In this document: piece by piece, positions 25,284-32,993 of the stretch | Layout of the letters: the number at the start of each line of letters is the position of its first letter | How positions within the stretch are numbered: position 1 is the stretch's first letter | NCBI RefSeq assembly: GCF_000016425.1 | Contig: NC_009380.1 | Location: 1,430,144 to 1,494,143, forward strand | DNA from: Salinispora tropica CNB-440 | GTDB taxonomy: Bacteria; Actinomycetota; Actinomycetes; Mycobacteriales; Micromonosporaceae | Reading direction: 5' to 3' | Length of the DNA: 64,000 nucleotides | Notes under the pieces: generated by a model | Seen by the model: only the letters and a program-made list of their open reading frames with translations | Database searches by the model: none | What the model was told of the DNA's origin: nothing | Made by a program: the position numbers and the translations under genes

Positions 25284-27017
25284 TCAGCCGCTGGTGAGGT
25301 CGCGGCGCATCACTTCGTGCAGCGCACCCGCGCTGGTGGTGCCCGAGATCGTCACCTCGGCCGTCCGCCCGTCGTGTCGCAGGGTGCCGATGGCGTTGCC
25401 GAAGTACGGGCCGGCCAGCTTCGTCCAGCGCAGCGGCGGCCGGTCGGTCCCGGCGGTGCGAGACAGTGCTCGGGCGGCCATGGCCAGGACGGGTGACCAG
25501 CCCAGCCGCAGCAGCGGACGCATCCCGGCCGGCACCTGGTTGTGCAGCGGGGAACAGGTGAGCTGGTGTACGGGGGTGACCACCGCCGGATCGGCGAACC
25601 GGGCCCGGGCCACGTACGAGTGGTGCACGTCGCCGCCGAGGACACTGATCGACGCCGGCGGGGGGCTCGGGTCGCTCTCCACCGGCTGCCCGGGCTGCCC
25701 CGGCTCACGGCGTGGCCGGGTCGCCCCGTCCGGTGTGCCACCACCGATGCGGGCGAAGAGCTTCCCGAGCGCGTCGAAGGAGCGACGGAACGCCGCCCAG
25801 TGTTCGAGGTCGAGAGCGCGGCGTAGCTTCTCCGCCGCGTCGGCCACCCAGCGCCGGTGGGAGTCGGCGAGCACCTCGTTCCACGCCTCCACGTGGTGGA
25901 TGCCGGGCGGCAGCAGCCAGGGCAGGGACGACCCCACGACCAGGTGGTCGTAGCTGCCGTGGGTCTGGTTGACCAGCCAGGACCACTCGCCCGGCGGCAG
26001 CATCGCCCGCCGGCCCGACGCCAGCACCCGGCTGCACCGGTTGTCGACCATGACCAGGCGGGTTCGGCCGACATCGAGCGCGAAGCTCCACTGGTACTGA
26101 ACCGCCCGCCACCGTTCGGGGTCGTGTGCGAGGTCGGACTCCCGGTCGACCCGGTGGCCGAACTCGCGGAGTACGTCGGTGGCGTCTTCGGCGACGGTCA
26201 CCTTCGCGTAGAGCGGGTCGGCGGCGATCTCCTCCGGGGCGAGGTTGCCCAGGTGCTGGTAGACCCAGTAGGAGGCCAGCCCGCTGCTGATGCGCTCGCC
26301 CCACCAGGGCTGGGCACGCGCGTCCGCGCGCCAGGCAGCGGAGGTGTTCCAGTCGTCCACGATTTCGTGGTCGTCGAAGATCATGACGTTCGGCACGGTG
26401 GAGAGCAGCCAGCGGGTCTCCGGGGCGCGCCACGACTCCAGGTAGAGCTTGGTGTACTCGTCGAAGCTCACCACCTGGTCCACCGGCGCGCCCACCGGCC
26501 GCCGACGCCGCCGCCGGAGCAACCGTCGTACGGTCGGTGAGGTCTCGTCGGCATAGACCTGGTCCCCGAGGAGCACCAGCAGGTCGGGCAGGTCCGCCGG
26601 ATCGCCGGTGGCGGCCAACCCACGCGCGTACGCGTCGAGCGCGTCCGGGGGCAGCCGGCGGGCGGTGGCGCGCTGGGTGGTTTCCCGGCACGAGCCGAAC
26701 ACCAGGCGTACCGGCTGTTCCCGGTCGTCGGTGGCCCGGGTGCGGATGATGCTGGGTCGGTACGGGCGGGGCTGCGGCCAGACGGGTTCCCCGTCGAGCA
26801 GCACCTCGTAGCTGGTGGCGGTGTCGGGCGTCAGCCCGGAGACCACGACCAGGGCGTAGTGGTGCTGGTAGGCGGAGAAGGTGGACGCGGTGCCGGTGGC
26901 GCCATCGGCCGTACGGACGGTGACCGTCGCGGGGGCGCTGGTCTCCACCCAGATGGTGGCCTGCGTGCCGACAACCCGGCGCAGCAGCGGGCCGACGAGC
27001 AGGTCTGCGGCGGGCAT
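25284..27017 (-). CDS. PhoD-like alkaline phosphatase family protein
   Basis: The 577-residue protein begins with a beta-sandwich (about 1-100: LLRRVVGTQATIWVETSAPATVTV..., YALVVVSGLTPDTATSYEV) followed by a metallophosphatase core. Core motifs are VRLVFGSCRE, LLVLLGDQVYADE, VMIFDDHEIVDDWN and, near the end, SVLGGDVHHSYVARARF. These match PhoD-family metal-ligand blocks. Typical PhoD is Tat-exported, but no signal peptide is visible at this start, so it may be cytoplasmic. ATG 27017 has a GGGAGG ribosome site. The frame stays open upstream across ftsY on the other strand, which is not considered coding. The substrate is unknown. Confidence 0.85.
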   Translation of the reverse strand: MPAADLLVGPLLRRVVGTQATIWVETSAPATVTVRTADGATGTASTFSAYQHHYALVVVSGLTPDTATSYEVLLDGEPVWPQPRPYRPSIIRTRATDDREQPVRLVFGSCRETTQRATARRLPPDALDAYARGLAATGDPADLPDLLVLLGDQVYADETSPTVRRLLRRRRRRPVGAPVDQVVSFDEYTKLYLESWRAPETRWLLSTVPNVMIFDDHEIVDDWNTSAAWRADARAQPWWGERISSGLASYWVYQHLGNLAPEEIAADPLYAKVTVAEDATDVLREFGHRVDRESDLAHDPERWRAVQYQWSFALDVGRTRLVMVDNRCSRVLASGRRAMLPPGEWSWLVNQTHGSYDHLVVGSSLPWLLPPGIHHVEAWNEVLADSHRRWVADAAEKLRRALDLEHWAAFRRSFDALGKLFARIGGGTPDGATRPRREPGQPGQPVESDPSPPPASISVLGGDVHHSYVARARFADPAVVTPVHQLTCSPLHNQVPAGMRPLLRLGWSPVLAMAARALSRTAGTDRPPLRWTKLAGPYFGNAIGTLRHDGRTAEVTISGTTSAGALHEVMRRDLTSG

Positions 27018-27161
27018 GGTGGGCCTCCCGATGAGCGTTTCGTCCGAGCTGGCCGGCCGGCGGGCGCAGCGCTGCGATGCGGATGAGCCTATTGCCCGCC
27101 GGATTCCGGCGGGGGTGCGGTGGTGAAGACGCAGTCGCCGGCGTCTGACAGGATTTCGGGC

Positions 27162-28358
27162 ATGACGGATTACCTCCTCATCGCACTCGCCCTGCTCGGC
27201 GTGCTGATCCTCGGCACCGTCGGGCTGGTGGCACCGAAGCTGCGTCGCCGTCGGGAGCCGCCGTTGCCGACGACGGAGGTCGAGACCCGCGCCGAGGAGG
27301 ACCTCGCCGGGCCGCCGGTGGAGGCGGCCGAGGCGGTGCCGCCCACCGGGATCCTGGTCGAGCCGCCGCCGGCTGCCCCGGTGCAGGTGCCGGAGGTCCC
27401 GGTGGAGGTCCCGGAGCCGACCGCCGGACGGCTGGTCCGGCTTCGCTCCCGGCTGTCCCGCTCGCAGAGCGTGTTCGGCAAGGGGCTGCTGGGCCTGCTC
27501 AGCCGGGACCGCCTCGACGAGGAGACCTGGGAGGAGATCGAGGACAGTCTGATCACCGCGGACGTCGGCATCGACTCCACCCGGGAGATCGTTGACCGGC
27601 TCCGTGAGCGGACCCGGGTGCTCGGCACCCGCACCGTCGCCGAACTGCGGGCGCTGCTCGCCGCCGAGTTGGTCAACGCCCTCGACCCGGAGCTGGACCG
27701 CGCCCTGCACACGGCACCGAAGGACGGCATGCCGGCGGTGCTGTTGGTGGTGGGGGTCAACGGGGCCGGGAAGACCACCACCTGCGGCAAGGTCGCTCGG
27801 GTGCTGGTGGCGGATGGCCGGAGCGTGATCCTCGGCGCGGCCGACACGTTCCGCGCCGCCGCCGCGGACCAGTTGGAGACCTGGGCGGGTCGGGTCGGGG
27901 CGGAGACCGTCCGGGGCCCGGAGGGGGCCGACCCGGCCAGCGTCGCCTTCGACGCGGTCAAACGCGGTATCGAGACCGGGGTGGACACGGTGTTGGTGGA
28001 CACCGCCGGCCGGCTCCAGAACAAGATCGGCCTGATGGACGAGCTGGGCAAGGTCAAGCGGGTGGTGGAGAAGCACGGTCCGATCGACGAGACGTTGCTG
28101 ATCCTCGACGCGACCACCGGCCAGAACGGTCTGGAGCAGGCGCGGGTATTCACCGAGGCGGTGGACGTGACCGGCGTCGCGCTTACCAAGCTCGACGGCA
28201 CCGCCAAGGGCGGCATCGTGATCTCCGTGCAGCGCAAGCTGGGCATCCCGGTGAAGCTGGTCGGCCTCGGCGAGGGTAAGGACGACCTGGCCCCGTTCGA
28301 CCCTGCGCAGTTCGTGGACGCGCTGCTGGGCGCCGAGGCGACCGGGTCGGACGCGTAG
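27162..28358 (+). CDS. ftsY: signal recognition particle receptor FtsY
   Basis: This 398-residue GTPase docks SRP-ribosome complexes at the membrane. It has an N-terminal membrane segment (about 4-24, YLLIALALLGVLILGTVGLV), a basic stop (RRRRE), an acidic/Pro-rich A region and the NG domain. G motifs are GVNGAGKTTTCGKVARVL (P-loop), DTFRAAAADQLETW, DTAGRLQNKIGLMDEL, TKLDGTAKGG and GLGEGKDDLAPF. ATG 27162 is preferred because AGGAT precedes it and the frame then starts directly with the membrane helix. Its partner ffh is 7 kb to the right. Confidence 0.96.
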   Translation: MTDYLLIALALLGVLILGTVGLVAPKLRRRREPPLPTTEVETRAEEDLAGPPVEAAEAVPPTGILVEPPPAAPVQVPEVPVEVPEPTAGRLVRLRSRLSRSQSVFGKGLLGLLSRDRLDEETWEEIEDSLITADVGIDSTREIVDRLRERTRVLGTRTVAELRALLAAELVNALDPELDRALHTAPKDGMPAVLLVVGVNGAGKTTTCGKVARVLVADGRSVILGAADTFRAAAADQLETWAGRVGAETVRGPEGADPASVAFDAVKRGIETGVDTVLVDTAGRLQNKIGLMDELGKVKRVVEKHGPIDETLLILDATTGQNGLEQARVFTEAVDVTGVALTKLDGTAKGGIVISVQRKLGIPVKLVGLGEGKDDLAPFDPAQFVDALLGAEATGSDA

Positions 28359-28368
28359 CCCCGCGGCC

Positions 28369-29256
28369 ATGACCGACGATCGCGCCTACGTCGGGTGGCG
28401 CGACCCGCACCACCCGACGTCCCGCCTCGGGCGGCCGTATGTGACGGCGCAGGAGATCCCGCTGCGCGGCGGCAACGTGAGCACGGTGGTCCGGGTCGGG
28501 GACACGGTCCGGCGCAACGCCGGCCCGTGGACACCGTCGGTGCACGCCCTGCTGCGGCATCTGGAGTACGCGGGCTTCACCGGCGCGCCCCGGGCGCTGG
28601 GGATGGATGAGCGCAACCGTGAGGTGCTGTCGTACCTGGAGGGGGAGTGCGGGGAGTATCCGCTGGCCCCGCACTGGGTAACCGACGAGGCGCTGGTGAC
28701 GGTCGCCACGATGCTGCGGATGTTCCACGACGCGCAACGCGGCTTCGTGCTGCCGCAAGGGGCGGTGTGGCGTTCCTTCGGGCCGTCGCCGGAGAACGAG
28801 GTGATCTGCCACCACGATGCCGCCCCACACAACGTCATCTGGCGTCCGGACGGCACCCTTGGGATGATCGACTTCGATCTCGCCTCGCCGGGCTCCCGTA
28901 TCTACGACGTCGCGTACGCGGCCTGGACCTGGGTGCCGGTCTTCGCCGACCGGGACTCGATCACCCTCGGGTGGCGGCGTCCGGACCGGCCGCGGCGGCT
29001 GCGGCTCTTCGCCGACGCGTACGGGCTCATCCCGCGCGATCGGCATCGGCTGGTTCGTACGATCCGCAAGCGGATCGTTGACCACGTGGAGGGCATCCGG
29101 CGGATGGCCGCCGCCGGGGATCCGGCCTTCGTGCGGATCGTTGACCGGGGGCACCTTCGCCGTCCGATGCGGGACCTGCGCCTGCTCGAGTACGAGCAGC
29201 ATGCCCTTGAGAGCGCACTCAGGGCGCCGGCGAGGTCGTTCGGTGATGCCGGGTAG
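28369..29256 (+). CDS. aminoglycoside phosphotransferase-fold protein
   Basis: The 295-residue protein has the APH/choline-kinase-like fold. An N-terminal lobe includes IPLRGGNVSTVVRVGDTVRR, then the catalytic loop VICHHDAAPHNVIWR (H-x-D-x-x-x-x-N) and the metal-binding MIDFDLASPGSRIYDVAYAAW follow. Such enzymes phosphorylate small molecules, and antibiotic resistance is only one possibility. It begins ten bases after ftsY with no clear separate promoter, so it may be co-transcribed. Substrate unknown. Confidence 0.8.
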   Translation: MTDDRAYVGWRDPHHPTSRLGRPYVTAQEIPLRGGNVSTVVRVGDTVRRNAGPWTPSVHALLRHLEYAGFTGAPRALGMDERNREVLSYLEGECGEYPLAPHWVTDEALVTVATMLRMFHDAQRGFVLPQGAVWRSFGPSPENEVICHHDAAPHNVIWRPDGTLGMIDFDLASPGSRIYDVAYAAWTWVPVFADRDSITLGWRRPDRPRRLRLFADAYGLIPRDRHRLVRTIRKRIVDHVEGIRRMAAAGDPAFVRIVDRGHLRRPMRDLRLLEYEQHALESALRAPARSFGDAG

Positions 29257-29493
29257 GGGTCAGGGGGAGGGGCACTGTCGCGGGTGCACCTGGTGGATGT
29301 GCGCCCGGTGCGTCCGTCGAGGTCGCCGATAGTTCATATGGGGATATTTGTCGTATTCATGTTTATTTGAGATCAATGTCGTTTTTACTCCTAGATGGCT
29401 GCTACTGCCTGCCTGGTAGCCGAGGAGCGCCAGCCCGGGCTGCCCCGGGCGGTGCGTTCCTCGTCCATGACGGGGAAGGGACACCGAAACGAC
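29257..29493. other. AT-rich intergenic region
   Basis: The segment around 29330-29400 (TATGGGGATATTTGTCG, GTTTATTTGAGATCA, GTTTTTACTCC) is markedly poorer in GC than its neighbours. It probably holds the promoter of the secreted beta-helix gene. No gene is supported here. Confidence 0.4.
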
Positions 29494-30792
29494 ATGAACG
29501 ATCAGCACCGTACACACGAACCGGCTCGCCTCGATGGGGGTCGGACGAGACCACGATGGTGGGCTGTCGGGCTGGCCGGTGTGACCGGCTTGGCCCTCAC
29601 CGCGACCGTCGGCGTCGCCCCCTCCGCTGCTGACGCTGTCGGGCGTGCTGTTGCCACCACCGGAGACCACCCGACGGGCGTTCCCGTCCCCTGCGACGCG
29701 GACAAACTGATCGCCGCGATCACCCTCGCCAACGCCCGCGGCGGCGCTGTCCTCGACCTCGCCAAGGACTGCACCTACCTGCTCACCACCGAACTCGACG
29801 GTGCCGGCCTCCCCGCCATCACCACCCCCATCACCCTCAACGGCGGAAAGAACACCACCCTTGAACGCGCCGCCGCCGCCGACCCGTTTCGAATCCTCGC
29901 CGTGGACTCCGGTGGTGAGCTCACCCTCAACCGCCTCACTGTCACCGGCGGGCAGACCGCTGGAGGTGACGGCGGTGGGCTGTTGGTGAACGCTGGCGGC
30001 CACGCCACCCTCAGCCGTGTTGAGGTCGTGAATAACGTGTCAGACCAGATGGGTGGAGGTGTGGCTAACAGTGGAACGGTTGTCGCTGAGCACTCCAGCA
30101 TCAGCCGCAACGTTGCCGCCGTGAACGGTGGTGGTGTCTATGCCACGGGGCAGCTCACGGTCGTTTCCGCACAGGTTGAAAAGAATGCGGCCATTAACGG
30201 GGCGGGTATTGGAAGCGCCCCCGGTAGTGTAATCCGAATTGAACACAGCTCCATTACGGGGAACGGGGCAGAATTCGGTGGGGGGGGCCAGATCAACGGG
30301 ACCGGTTATATTGCCGATTCGAAGATCGCGGACAACACTGCCGCCGAGGTGGGGGGCATCGCGGTTTTCGGTCCGACCACGATGCGACGCGTCAGCGTCG
30401 TCAACAACGCCGCGACAGAGTTCATCGCTGGCGGGCTTTTCGTTGCGCCGGGGCTTCCGGTGCCCCCCGTGGCTGTTCTCGAGGACAGCCGTATAGACGG
30501 CAATACCGCCGCCACCGACGGTGGAGGAATCTTGAACGCTGGGCAGGTGGTGTTGCGGCGGACAAAGGTTGCCGGCAACCAGGCGGGGGGCGAGGGCGGT
30601 GGAATCTTCAACGCCGCCGTCGGTACGGCAACCCTGTTCACCACCAAGATCCTCAAGAATATCGCGGCTACCGACGGCGGCGGAATCTTCAACGAGGTGG
30701 GTGGAACGGTGAACCTGAACACCGCCACCGGCACCGTCGTGGCGAAGAACAGGCCGAACAACTGCGTCAACGTACCCGGTTGTTCCGGGTAG
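29494..30792 (+). CDS. secreted right-handed beta-helix protein
   Basis: The 432-residue protein has an N-terminal signal (WWAVGLAGVTGLALTATVGVAPSAADA, preceded by basic residues). The body is a parallel beta-helix made of repeated turns with GGG-N motifs (ITLNGGKNTTLER, LTLNRLTVTGGQTAGGDGGG, VTNN-like VVNNVSDQMGGG, DGNTAATDGGGILN, NQAGGEGGGIFN, DGGGIFNEVGG). It resembles the polymorphic-repeat/CSLREAI-type surface proteins. A cysteine pair near the mature N-terminus and one at the very end (NNCVNVPGC) may close the coil. ATG 29494 is chosen though its ribosome site (GGGAAGGG) is distant. The ligand or activity is unknown, and autotransport is not expected in a Gram-positive. Confidence 0.75.
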   Translation: MNDQHRTHEPARLDGGRTRPRWWAVGLAGVTGLALTATVGVAPSAADAVGRAVATTGDHPTGVPVPCDADKLIAAITLANARGGAVLDLAKDCTYLLTTELDGAGLPAITTPITLNGGKNTTLERAAAADPFRILAVDSGGELTLNRLTVTGGQTAGGDGGGLLVNAGGHATLSRVEVVNNVSDQMGGGVANSGTVVAEHSSISRNVAAVNGGGVYATGQLTVVSAQVEKNAAINGAGIGSAPGSVIRIEHSSITGNGAEFGGGGQINGTGYIADSKIADNTAAEVGGIAVFGPTTMRRVSVVNNAATEFIAGGLFVAPGLPVPPVAVLEDSRIDGNTAATDGGGILNAGQVVLRRTKVAGNQAGGEGGGIFNAAVGTATLFTTKILKNIAATDGGGIFNEVGGTVNLNTATGTVVAKNRPNNCVNVPGCSG

Positions 30793-30817
30793 CGGACCGG
30801 ACGCGTCGGATCCATCA

Positions 30818-30856
30818 GGGCCCCGTTCCCGCCTGTTTCCGGTGGGAGCGGGGCCC
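30818..30856 (+). terminator. terminator of the beta-helix gene
   Basis: Sixteen-base arms pair with two wobbles that read as G-U on the plus-strand RNA, around a seven-base loop. It starts 25 bases after the stop. The remaining 30857-31059 shows no gene. Confidence 0.7.
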
Positions 30857-31059
30857 GCTGTTGGTTCTGCGTGGACGGGGAAGGGGCCCAGAGTTGGCCC
30901 GACGTTCGCGGCGGCGGCGTCCGAGGTTCGGTGAAGCCCTCGGGGCTGTCGGAGGGCGGAACGCCTCCGTCTGCCCCGCCCCTGAGGGTGCACTGTGCCC
31001 GGCAACCGGCTGGTTGCGGCATCATCCGTTCGGTTGGGCTGGGCCCGCTTCACACGTAC

Positions 31060-31108
31060 GAAACAAGCCGTCACCGTCTGGAAATCGATGGGTGACGCTG
31101 CGGGAAAC
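31060..31108 (+). promoter_or_regulatory. GlnR-type nitrogen operator upstream of amt
   Basis: The sequence reads GTCAC (31070), six bases, GAAAT (31081), six bases, GTGAC (31092), seven bases, GAAAC (31104). This fits the actinobacterial GlnR box gTnAC-n6-GaAAC arranged in tandem. An extra GAAAC at 31060 lies five bases before the first half. It is 90-140 bp before the amt start, where GlnR activates amtB in Streptomyces under nitrogen limitation. Direct binding is inference. Confidence 0.7.
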
Positions 31109-31197
31109 AGGGGACGAGCAGGCTTCCGGGTGACCGGTGGACGGGCAGCGCTGCCTCGGAAGCCGTTGAGGAGGGAACTTCACCTTAGGAGGCCAGC

Positions 31198-32568
31198 GTG
31201 CCTGAAGCACCGACCATCGACACCGGCAACACCGCGTGGCTGCTGGTGTCGAGCGCGATCGTGCTGCTCATGACGCCCGGACTGGCGCTGTTCTACGGCG
31301 GTCTCAACCGGGCCAAGGGCGTCCTCAATATGATCATGATGAGCTTCTCCGCGATCGGGCTCGTCAGCATTCTCTGGTTGTTCTACGGCTTCTCCGCCGC
31401 TTTCGGTACGGATCAGGGCGGGGTCATCGGCGACCTTGGCCAGTACCTCGGCACCAAGACCTTCATGGCGGAGACCGACCTGTGGGGCGAGACCGGCATT
31501 CCGCTCTACGTCTTCATGGCCTTCCAGATGATGTTCGCGGTCATCACGGTCGCTCTGATCAGCGGTGCGATCTCCGACCGGGCCAAGTTCTCCGGCTGGC
31601 TGCTGTTCGTGGTCGGCTGGGCGAGTCTGGTCTACTTCCCGGTCGCGCACTGGGTCTGGGGCGGCGGCTTCATCGGTGCGGAGCTCGGCGCACTCGACTT
31701 CGCCGGTGGCACCGCGGTGCACATCAATGCCGGGGCGGCGGCACTGGCCCTGGTGCTGGTGCTGGGCCGGCGGCTCGGCTGGCCCCGGGAGACGATGAAG
31801 CCGCACAACGTCCCCATGGTCGCGCTCGGCGCCGGCCTGCTCTGGTTCGGCTGGTTCGGCTTCAACGCCGGCTCCGAGTTGACCGCGGACCTGACCACCG
31901 GGCTGGCCTTCGTCAACACCCAGGTGGCGACCGCCGCCGCCGTGCTCGGCTGGTTGCTGGTGGAGAAGGCGCGTGACGGCCGGCCCACCCTGGTCGGTGC
32001 CTCCTCCGGTGCCATCGCCGGGCTGGTCGCGATCACCCCGGCCTGCGCCTTCATCACCCCGTGGGCCGCGGTGCTGCTCGGCCTGGTCGCCGGTGCGGTC
32101 TGTGCGCTGGCGGTGAGCCTGAAGTATCGGCTGGGCTTCGACGACTCGCTCGACGTCGTCGGCGTGCACTTCGTCGGCGGCTGGATCGGCTGCCTCTGGA
32201 TCGGTCTCTTCGGTACGTCGTCGGTCAGCTCACTGGTCAGTGACGAGGGTCTCTTCTACGGGGGCGGGTTGGCCCAGTTGGGCGTCCAGGCGCTCAGCGC
32301 GTTGATCGTCACCGGCTACTCCTTCGCGGTGGCGTTCGTTCTCGCCTTCGTCCTGGAGAAGACGATCGGCTTCCGGGTGAGCACGGAGGCCGAGGTCGAG
32401 GGGATCGACATCGCCGAGCACGCCGAAAGTGGCTACGACCTCTCTCCCGCCGCCGGTTCCGCGGGCGGTGCGTTCGCGGCGGCTGGCCTGGCCGGGGGTA
32501 AACCGGCTGGGGAGACCGGTGCTGCGGAGCAGGTCGCGTCGGCCTCGTCGACGGGCAGTCGGCGGTGA
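31198..32568 (+). CDS. amt: ammonium transporter
   Basis: This 456-residue Amt/MEP channel imports ammonium across the membrane. About eleven hydrophobic helices are visible, starting NTAWLLVSSAIVLLMTPGLALFYGG. The family signature DFAGGTAVHINAGAAALAL lies near residue 165-185, and further pore helices follow (GLLWFGWFGFNAGSEL, VDVVGVHFVGGWIGCLW in part). The cytoplasmic tail after the EVEGIDIAEHAESGYD motif (the PII/GlnK contact region) is extended by an Ala/Gly-rich stretch. GTG 31198 has a strong AGGAGG site. It leads an amt-glnB-glnD unit under a probable GlnR operator. Confidence 0.96.
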   Translation: MPEAPTIDTGNTAWLLVSSAIVLLMTPGLALFYGGLNRAKGVLNMIMMSFSAIGLVSILWLFYGFSAAFGTDQGGVIGDLGQYLGTKTFMAETDLWGETGIPLYVFMAFQMMFAVITVALISGAISDRAKFSGWLLFVVGWASLVYFPVAHWVWGGGFIGAELGALDFAGGTAVHINAGAAALALVLVLGRRLGWPRETMKPHNVPMVALGAGLLWFGWFGFNAGSELTADLTTGLAFVNTQVATAAAVLGWLLVEKARDGRPTLVGASSGAIAGLVAITPACAFITPWAAVLLGLVAGAVCALAVSLKYRLGFDDSLDVVGVHFVGGWIGCLWIGLFGTSSVSSLVSDEGLFYGGGLAQLGVQALSALIVTGYSFAVAFVLAFVLEKTIGFRVSTEAEVEGIDIAEHAESGYDLSPAAGSAGGAFAAAGLAGGKPAGETGAAEQVASASSTGSRR

Positions 32569-32967
<399 letters not shown>

Positions 32968-32993
32968 GCGCCCACCGACGGGAGTAGGTACCG

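Noticed and set aside
27018..28370. N-terminal extension of the PhoD-like frame across ftsY
   Set aside because: The frame is open by GC bias only; the phosphatase start at 27017 has its own ribosome site and ftsY on the other strand is certain.
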